From NCBI GenBank assembly GCA_027475525.1, contig JAMWFC010000046.1, positions 1,550,001 through 1,614,000 of the forward strand: 64,000 bases of DNA. The letters run 5' to 3'. Position numbers and translations under genes: made by a program. This DNA comes from Macrolepiota albuminosa (lineage: Eukaryota; Basidiomycota; Agaricomycetes; Agaricales; Agaricaceae). Below the pieces are notes generated by a model, which was not told where the DNA came from, searched no databases, and saw nothing but the letters and a program-made list of their open reading frames with translations. This document shows, one piece after another, positions 57,121 to 64,000 of this stretch (the first letter of the stretch is position 1; each line of letters begins with the position of its first letter).

Positions 57121-59341
57121 GTTGTCCCCTAGGGAACGTTGGCACCGTTCGTCGGATTCCGGAATTGGGGTCGCTAATTGTGAGGGTCGTTTCCTCGTCG
57201 GTAACTGTCTTGACGACTGATCGCGCCAAGACGTCGAAAGGTCTGCCGAGTAGTAAGTCGTATGCCGGGGAGCGTAAAATGTGTATCTGAAGATAAAACG
57301 TAATGTCGCCAAGGGTGCAGGGCACGTTCTTGGCGAGGCCTAGGGATCTGTCCACCGTACCGTTAGCGCTCTGCATGTTTAATATAACGGTAGGGTCATA
57401 AATGAGGCCTAAATCGTTAGCGACTTCTGCTGCCATAGAAATGATCTGGGAACCGCTATCCACGATCGCCTCTACCTCGTGCTTGTTGTCTACCGTTAGC
57501 GCGACTGAGCGGATAGCGTGTGATTCTTGAGCGACGGTAAGGATAGCGGGGTCCTCTCCATGGTCCACCGACCTAAGGTAGGTCTCCACTGGGTCCACAG
57601 AGGTGGCGTTAGCGATGGAGTCGGCAGATGTATCTTCAGTGTCGGGAGCGTCAATGGTAACAGAGAAACCAGGAAGCGCGTCGTCGAGTTCATCAACCTC
57701 GGCAACGGCTGTCGCCAAGGGTCGTCGAGGAGTGACTGCCGTTTTGACCTGGTTGCGGACGTCGGGAGCAATACTGCAAAGCTCTTCTACTGACAAGGTA
57801 ACGGCGGTTTTCATGATGCGGTTAAAGACGTGGTTCGATTTTTCTATGTCGAAAATTGGCGCGGTAGGTCGGTAGCCACCCTCAGGACGCTTCTCGGGAG
57901 CGGCAAAGTTTCGTTGTGCGGGAGCATGGTAACGGTCGGGAATCCCTGAGTAGGGATGGAGAGGCGGCAAAGGCGGTTCGGGAGCGGTAGCGGACGACGA
58001 GGGTTCTGGAGCAGGAGCAGGAGCAGTAGCAGGCGGTGCGGCAGGAGAAGGTGTCGGTAACTTGCTAGCGGGAGGCATCGGCTTATATCCTTTGAGAGGT
58101 TGTTTGGGCTGCTTAACTTCAACACCATCAAAAACCTGATTCTTAAGCGAATCCAACTCCTGTTGCAGCTTAGCGATTCGCTCTTCCCGCGAGAAGGTAG
58201 GGCGGTCGCCAACGCTGTCGAAATGTAGGACCTCGTGGATCATCTGCTGTTGAGTCGCCTGGTCTGGGTCGGGGTTGGCGTTGCCAGATAACGTGCCGGT
58301 AACGATTTGTCCTGGATTGCGCCTATGCCATTCATCTACCCGCTCCTGGAAGGACTTCTTGTCTGGGTAGTTGGGGATGGTGGCGCCAGAGGTAAGAACT
58401 ATCTTGCCGTCGATAGCCCTTCGAATTCTCCCTTGCCGAATATAATTCTCAAGGGTAGCGCAGCGTCCTCTAGTCATAGTGTGGCCAATTTCCCCACAGA
58501 AGTGGCAAGGGCCAGGTGCGGGAACGTTAGCGGGTCGGTTAGCGGTGAGATTTGTCGTGATCATAGTTTCGATACGTGTCATAGCGGATGCGACGGCAGC
58601 GGTAATGGCAGCATTTAGCTCCTCCTTCTTAACGAAGTCGGCAGCGGGAGGCGGGATGGGAATAATACCGTTAGTTCGCTCAGGGGGTGGGCTCGTCCTA
58701 GCGCGTGGTATGCCAACGCCAGTGTCTGTTCCCTTGAGAACCCATTTGCCGGCTTCAAAGACGTCGGCAACGTTATAGGGCTCGTCAGGGTGATGGGCCT
58801 GATGAACTATCTCTAGGCGACGAGCAATACGAGTCCAAAGCGAAGTCGGGATGCCTTGTTGGAACAGGCGACGTTCCTCGTTAATGTATAGCTTGCCGTT
58901 CTGCAGAAGCCACCTAGCGATTTTCTGGAACTCGCGGTAATACGTGGAGAACGCGCCAAGCGAAGATGTGCCGTTATCGAAAGATTCCTGTACTAGTTTC
59001 TGGAGCTCGTTTACCGTGTATCGGGTAGCCTCCTCTGCGCCAGGGTACAGCTGGATTACTGCCGTCTTCCAGTCCTCATACGAAGCGCCTTGGGCTGGAA
59101 CGGGTGGGGCGGCAGGGACAAAGGCGGCAAACTCGGTCAAACCTGTCCACGTCTCTGCCGTGTCATACGACACGTATCTTGCCGCATACTCCTTCATCTG
59201 CGTGTGGTCGGTAATGTTACAATCCCTAAACAAATACTCTAATTCCTTGAAATATTGGGAAAGCTCCCGTGGCTTGGTCTCGTCCCATTTCGGTGCCGAG
59301 AAGTGGTTGCGTGGCGGCATGCGCTGGACTTGTTGTTCCAT
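57029..59341 (-). CDS. Gy-C gag with zinc knuckle and protease, 770 aa
   Basis: ATG at 59341; intact. Residues about 10-230 form a gag/capsid-like helical domain (FSAPKWDETKPRELSQYFKE, FSTYYREFQKIARWLLQNG). A zinc knuckle near residue 280 reads C-H-F-C-G-E-I-G-H-T-M-T-R-G-R-C, with six rather than four residues between His and the last Cys. A Pro/Ala-rich linker follows (about 430-490). An aspartic protease is at about 640-740 (EAIVDSGSQIISM, then YDLLLGRPFDVLA), so protease is part of the gag frame, unlike Gy-A. Upstream the frame stays open without an ATG from 59342 to 59695 (118 codons, Pro/Thr-rich), stopping at TAG 59698-59696, so an N-terminal extension from a non-AUG start cannot be excluded. 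Confidence 0.88.
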   Translation of the reverse strand: MEQQVQRMPPRNHFSAPKWDETKPRELSQYFKELEYLFRDCNITDHTQMKEYAARYVSYDTAETWTGLTEFAAFVPAAPPVPAQGASYEDWKTAVIQLYPGAEEATRYTVNELQKLVQESFDNGTSSLGAFSTYYREFQKIARWLLQNGKLYINEERRLFQQGIPTSLWTRIARRLEIVHQAHHPDEPYNVADVFEAGKWVLKGTDTGVGIPRARTSPPPERTNGIIPIPPPAADFVKKEELNAAITAAVASAMTRIETMITTNLTANRPANVPAPGPCHFCGEIGHTMTRGRCATLENYIRQGRIRRAIDGKIVLTSGATIPNYPDKKSFQERVDEWHRRNPGQIVTGTLSGNANPDPDQATQQQMIHEVLHFDSVGDRPTFSREERIAKLQQELDSLKNQVFDGVEVKQPKQPLKGYKPMPPASKLPTPSPAAPPATAPAPAPEPSSSATAPEPPLPPLHPYSGIPDRYHAPAQRNFAAPEKRPEGGYRPTAPIFDIEKSNHVFNRIMKTAVTLSVEELCSIAPDVRNQVKTAVTPRRPLATAVAEVDELDDALPGFSVTIDAPDTEDTSADSIANATSVDPVETYLRSVDHGEDPAILTVAQESHAIRSVALTVDNKHEVEAIVDSGSQIISMAAEVANDLGLIYDPTVILNMQSANGTVDRSLGLAKNVPCTLGDITFYLQIHILRSPAYDLLLGRPFDVLARSVVKTVTDEETTLTISDPNSGIRRTVPTFPRGQRKGALAKPPEFTDQHANERPYRCFHRPSRR

Positions 59342-59701
59342 AGCGACTGGGTTGGCGAGTTCGGTTAGCGGTTGTGGGGAAGGAGTTCTAGAGGTTGGCG
59401 ACGGGGTGAGCGAAATGACGAGTTGTGAAAGCGGTGTTAACGGAGTGATAGGGGTAACTGATTGCGGTAAGGTAAAGGGCGACGCTAAGGGGTCGTCGGT
59501 ACTATAATCGAGGGAATGCGGGAAGAGATCAGGAAAAGCGTCTACAGTGGCGTTCTGTAGTTCCTGGGCGAGAGAGAGACCCGGTAAGGCACCAGGTGGT
59601 TGTGGGGTTGATGGGTGGGAAGGAGCAATGCCTTCTGCCGACTGCTCTAGCAGGCGGCGCCTACGCTGAAGACGGGTTTCTGGCGGAATTCTGCCCTAGA
59701 G

Positions 59702-59721
59702 ATCCCTCGCGGTGGGCTCCA
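59702..59721 (-). other. Gy-C primer binding site
   Basis: In sense, three bases after the 5' LTR comes TGGAGCCCACCGCGAGGGAT, which would pair with a tRNA 3' end terminating in UCCA. The implied acceptor stem (GCCCACC on the 5' side, U discriminator) is compatible with tRNA-Cys, but the tRNA identity is a guess. Confidence 0.7.
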
Positions 59722-59724
59722 ATT

Positions 59725-60680
59725 TGATGACGCCCAAAGTTTTGGTCAGTAACAAATGTAACAATTGTGTTACCGTACCAAGAGTGTGCGTTGGGCGCGC
59801 TAAAAGTAATTTGAGGAGTCCCGGGCAGGTCCCAGAGAACGCGTCTGTGAAAAAGGTGAAAAGTCGGTAACGGGTGCCGGCAAGTGTAAGCGCTAAGGTA
59901 AAGCGCCTAGGAAGAAGCGGTAAGTGAAGACGGCAAGGGTGAGCGGCAAGAGCACGATAAGCTTAGCGAAGTTCTAAGCGTCGATAATGCCTGCCGTAGT
60001 TGCAAGGCGCGAGTATGTCGAGTGTTGGCGAACGTCTGCAACTGCCGATGAGTTTTGACGTTGCCGACCGTAGCGTAAATGAGCTCTTGAGCGTAAGGGA
60101 GAGACTGAAGTAAGGGGAGTAAACTGTGGTCTATTCGTCTGATCTGATGATTGTACAAGTCGGTAAGTACTTTTATACTACAAAGAGTTCGCCGTCGCCA
60201 GTGACCAACCATCGCCAAAGTGCGGTAAACTGGAAAATTTCATAGGGGTAGCTCCAACGGTTTCCGATCCCTACCGTCCTTGGAGGACCCTTGGCGCCAC
60301 CAGGCGGCAGATCGCGGTGCTAAACCATCAATCCATCACCCTTCTGTCTGTCAGAGCACCTAAGCGACGTTTGGCGCCAAATCGAGACGGTAAGCGGTGT
60401 CAGACGCCAAGGTCAAACGCCAAGCTGTCCGTCAGTTTTTGATAGATCATCAAACTTCTCGCTAAGCGCTGTCATCAGTGACTGATGCCATCTGTCAGTT
60501 GTCATTCCTGCTGCCGTCGGCGCTATCATTGATTGGATCTGCTTCTTGCCGTGCGCGGCCGTCGGGAATGGCTTAAAATGGGTAGAACGCGTGCGCTAAG
60601 TTCGGAACGAGTGCGGCAAGGTTTCCGGAGCCGGTGCCGAGCCTGCCGTTGATGCGCCTAACCTGTATAGGGTCCTATCA
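59725..60680 (-). mobile_element. Gy-C 5' LTR
   Basis: Same length and, by eye, same sequence as 49379-50334. It is bounded inside by the primer site and outside by the ATGT duplication. Confidence 0.95.
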
Positions 60681-60681
60681 A

Positions 60682-60953
60682 TGTATATTCAGGGGTCTCC
60701 CCCCTTCACTAGAGCCTTGCAGGCTCTGGTCACTCTTTTGCGGCCTCCAATAGGCCATTATAAAGCACACGTCAGCTATGTGTATTGGGACTGAGGAAAG
60801 AGAAGAGAAAAAACAATCTCCTAACTCTGCCAGTGGTGCAAACAACCACAAATACATGCTACCTGGTCTCTCACCAGCGATCATAGTTGCATAAACAGCC
60901 ACATTAGTAGCCACCCGGTTATTTACCGGCCATCAAAGTGGACTTCATCCACA
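60682..60953 (-). mobile_element. Gy-F 3' LTR (probable)
   Basis: It lies directly downstream of the Gy-F pol stop. In sense it would start TGTGGATGAAGTCC and end CTGAATATACA. It contains CTTTATAATGG as a possible core promoter and short palindromes (AGAGCC..GGCTCT, CCGGTTATTTACCGG). The boundaries are inferred from TG..CA ends only, as the other LTR is outside the window. Gy-C is inserted at its outer end. Confidence 0.45.
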
Positions 60954-60972
60954 TTCTACCACCATACATGCG

Positions 60973-63900
60973 TTATGCACATTTTGCTAGCTGTTGAGGG
61001 TGTTTCACGCCCTGCGACTCTAGGTACCTGTCCATTGCTGCAAGATCTTTGCAGTTCACTAGCGGTTCCCAGGTAGTATCACCTAAGCTCCACCTCACCT
61101 TGAATTCGAGGTTTCTCCTCATCCACCTATGACCTATGAGGTCATCTATGAACCATTTCTGGTCATTACCAGTTCCAAAGTCATATGGCTCCGGAGTTGT
61201 GCAATTAGGAAAGAGTGCATCACTACTGGCCAAATACGGTTGCAACAGTGACACATGGAACTTGGGAACTATCCTGCATGCTTGCAGTGCCTGGAGCAGT
61301 TCCAGCACGTAATTAGATGTGCTCGGCTCAGCCTCTAGGACCCTATATGGTCCAATCCACTTTGGACACAGCTTACTTGCCCTGCCTTTTGGCAGGTTCA
61401 AGTTCTTTGTCAAGAGGTACACTAGGTTCCCTTTCTCGATGTCTGGATCATCATGTCTGCAATTATTCACATGTTTTGTCTGCCATACGCATGATTCTAT
61501 AATCACATCATGGGCATCTGCCAAGTTTTTTAGCGCATTGCATGCAAACTGCTTCACTCCCACATGAATAGCTTCGTCAGTGCAAAGTTCACGAATCATG
61601 GATAGCATGTAGCCATTATTGAGTTCAAAGAGGGAATACCCTGTGGTTTTAGAGATGCTCACGTTTATCGCAAATTCAACGAGTGGACATCTATCCACCC
61701 AGTCCTTCTGATCAGGCATATGAATGCTCGCAGTATTTGCATGATATTTCTATTCACGTGTTCTGTTTGACCATCTATTTGCAGATGAAACAACGTCGAC
61801 ATGAGCAACTTTGCTCCAAGTAGTTTGTGCAGCTCCTTCCACCATTTGGAAGTGAACTTAGCATCTTGATTGCTTATGATCGAACTTGGCAATCCATGGA
61901 GACGCACTATCTACTTGAGATAGATCTATGACAAGTCCAAAGCTATCATGGTGGTTCTCACCGGAATGAGATGGACCATACTGGTCATTCTGCAGATCAC
62001 TACCCAGAGGTAGTTAAAACCCTTCGACTCGGAAAACAGACCTATAAAGTCCATTCCAATCAAATCCCAGAGTTTGACCGGTATAGGAAGTGAATGAAGC
62101 TTCCCTGGTGGCTTCAATGTGGTGCATAGCTCGACTATATGTTCCTTGATTTCATGGAACCTATGCAGGGGCAAGTCTTTGCCCTCTGGGTCAATGCGTC
62201 TGTCCACCTGGACATAGTCATGTGCATCATGGATGTCATCTCGAGTATTGCTCTCGAAATATCGAGACAGGCAATCTGCTACTTTGTTCAATTTACCTTT
62301 TACATAGGTGATGTCAAACTGGTACCGCGACATGTAGTCAATCCAGCAACGTTGTTGCAGAGATAGGTGCACCTGAATCTTGAAAAACTCAAGTGCTTTG
62401 TGATCCATAATCATATGGATCTTGTATCTCATCAGTTTATCCTCCCATTTTAGGAGGGCTTCCAGGATAGCAAGTGTTTCTAACTCATGTACAGCGTAAT
62501 TCTGCTGGGCAGCAGTGAACTTATGGGACATAAATCCCGCTGGTCAGCAAGTCTGCCATGTTTTACCTTGGCCAAACATGGCCCCCAACCCCAGTCTTTG
62601 ATGCGTCGCATATGAGCCAAATGGGCTCATTGATGCATGGATCAATTAGCCAAATGACTGGTGTCTTCACGCAGATGCGCTTGATCATCTCAAAGCACCA
62701 CTGATGCAGCGGTCTCCAGTAAAAAGGGGACCCATTCTGGGTCAAGGCCATAAGTGGCCCTGTGTATGCCATGATGCCTGGCAAAAAATTACCAATATAG
62801 TTTACCAGTCCAACGAATCGTTGAATATCATTATACATGCGTGAAGTATGCCACTCTTGAATTCGATCAAGTTTATCTGTGTCTGGATGAATACCCTTCT
62901 CGTCAATGACGTGACTGAGACAGTCTATACTCGATGCATACAACTCGCACTTCTTCTATTTGAGATAGAGACTAGCCTTATGTAGTCGTTCAAATACGAC
63001 TCTTAGGTGCTGCTCATGCTCCTCAATAGAATCAGAAAAGATGAATATATCATCTAAATAGACCTGCATAAACTTCCCGATTATATCTTGGAAGATTGAG
63101 GTCATTAACCTCTGAAATGTCGCTGGTGCATTTCAATCACCAATCTGCATGATGTTGCTCACGAATGTCTCCATCAAGGACGAAAACAGCGTCTTTGGTA
63201 TATCCTCTTCACATATGCAAACCTGTTTGTATGCGTCTGTTAGGTCAATTTTTGACCTATACTTCGCTGTTGTGACATTTTTGCATATGACTTCCTGATC
63301 TGGAAGAGGTGTTACATCCTTGACTGTATTATCATTGCGCTGTCATGCATCCAATGCAGTCCTTAACATCCCATCCTTCTTGGGAATACAAAGTAAGGGT
63401 GCAGCTTGCACAGCTGGTCGTGGTTCCCACCACTTTGTGTTTATATATCTGTTCATCTTTTCACAAAGTTGATCCTGTAGTGCTTGTGGACAGTGAGGCA
63501 AATGATACTTGTACTGCTTTTTATTGTCAATGAGGTTAATCTCATAATTAACCTCCCACCATAGAAAAGCTCTTCCTTTGTTCCGTTGACAATATCAGCA
63601 AACTCATGTTGCCATTGCTGGCACAATCGAGGAATATCCTCCTCTGTAAGGCTCACAGCCTTACCTTTCCCTTTTACTACGCATGCTATATGCAGCTGAA
63701 CCTTTGGTTCAAATCGCTCCTGTAAGGCATGTACGTGCTCTTCTGTGAGATCTCCCAGATTCAACCTTACAACTGGTTGTCTCTCCACCACTCTTGTCAT
63801 ACTTGATGATGACTGCATGCTTCTCGCTTTCAGCGAGAGTCCATCAAATACAATATCCGATGTTTTGGAAATCTTGTCCTCTCGTGCTTGATGGTATACT

Positions 63901-64000
63901 TTTCCTGTCTGGGTTGCCTGCACCCTTTCCATAGTCTGCATCACCATTGACGCCACCAACTCGTTCCACTCCCATGGCATTCGTGGATCATATGCCCATT
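60973..64000 (-). pseudogene. Gy-F pol (protease-RT linker to chromodomain), decayed
   Basis: Minus strand, entering from the right window edge. 63980-63453 is the pol N-terminal region (EERFEPKVQLHIACVV-like, then IPRLCQQWQHEFADIVNG). 63450-62945 is a heavily decayed RT. 62943-62563 is the RT end to RNase H (FVGLVNYIGNFLPG, PIWLICDASKTGVGG). 62531-61926 is RNase H to integrase (LETLAILEALLKWEDKL, LIGMDFIGLFSES). 61907-61665 is the integrase core (GLPSSIISNQDAKF, so Asp is retained as NQDAKF-type, and QTEHVNRN). 61719-60973 is the integrase C-terminus with a chromodomain (EFKVRWSLGDTTWEPL), ending at the stop near 60973. Several stops and frameshifts make it non-functional. Confidence 0.82.

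Larger units (their letters stand above)
49375..60684 (-). mobile_element. Gy-C, full-length recent Ty3/gypsy element, TSD ATGT
   Basis: Element 49379-60680 (11302 bases), minus orientation, flanked by ATGT at 49375-49378 and 60681-60684. The LTRs are both 956 bases and show no difference by eye, implying very recent insertion or recent conversion. Order in sense: 5' LTR, primer site, gag with protease, pol, then a converging gene on the opposite strand, polypurine tract and 3' LTR. Coding regions are intact except for one TGA in integrase. It has none of the 77-base duplications. The whole element is saturated with CGSYAA hexamers. Confidence 0.95.

Noticed and set aside
49561..60218. Identical 103-codon minus-strand frames at 49561-49872 and 59907-60218
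   Set aside because: They lie in the two identical Gy-C LTRs and are low-complexity; identity reflects the LTR pair, not a gene.

Overview
This is a repeat-dense stretch of a filamentous fungal genome, most likely a basidiomycete (Agaricomycete-type). The reasons are introns of 45-52 bases with GTAAG-type donors, several Ty3/gypsy families, a LINE with an RNase H domain, and old copies that have lost their CpGs. No rRNA, tRNA or CRISPR was seen. About nine tenths of the window is transposable-element sequence. The one clear host island is about 19.6-25.4 kb. It holds an intact 633-codon membrane-protein gene (20721-22622) and a hairpin.

Layout. 1-2.7 kb: end of a family-X LTR beside a decayed minus-strand gene. 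2.76-11.07 kb: Gy-B, an old 5'-truncated gypsy copy in plus orientation, split by a solo LTR of family C (8347-9347). 11.07-12.7 kb: gag-protease remnant of another gypsy (minus). 12.7-14.7 kb: 3' end of family H. 16.0-17.04 kb: a family-X LTR with a younger X LTR inside it. 17.68-19.56 kb: a scrambled family-C copy. 25.4-27.1 kb: solo LTRs of H and X. 27.1-34.4 kb: a decayed LINE ending in poly-A, abutting a deleted short-LTR gypsy (34.4-35.5 kb). 35.5-37.97 kb: a decayed minus-strand gene (gene J), whose reading frame is broken by Gy-A (37968-49281, 5-base duplication CTCAT). Gy-A is the youngest member of the A/B family. 49.38-60.68 kb: Gy-C, a full-length minus-strand gypsy with two apparently identical 956-base LTRs and a 4-base duplication ATGT. 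60.7-64 kb: the 3' half of another minus-strand gypsy (Gy-F) running off the window.

Two biological signals stand out. First, Gy-A/Gy-B and Gy-C both carry, between pol and the 3' LTR, a spliced gene on the strand opposite gag-pol. Its product has a fungal Zn2Cys6-like cysteine cluster, a basic Ser/Pro tract and helical segments, and in both families a phase-0 intron ends exactly at the first cluster cysteine. Second, Gy-C is saturated on both strands, coding and non-coding, with the hexamer CGSYAA (24 in one 956-base LTR, about 2 expected). An element-encoded zinc-cluster protein plus a self-tagging motif resembles, as a hypothesis, the VANC anti-silencing proteins of plant VANDAL transposons.

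An assembly signal must be kept apart from the biology. Sixteen direct tandem duplications, each with a period of exactly 77 bases, lie only in the repeat regions. They look like uncollapsed k=77 contig overlaps and account for many of the frame breaks in Gy-A. The remaining breaks in Gy-A and Gy-C are mostly CpG-type transitions (CGA to TGA, GAC to AAC).
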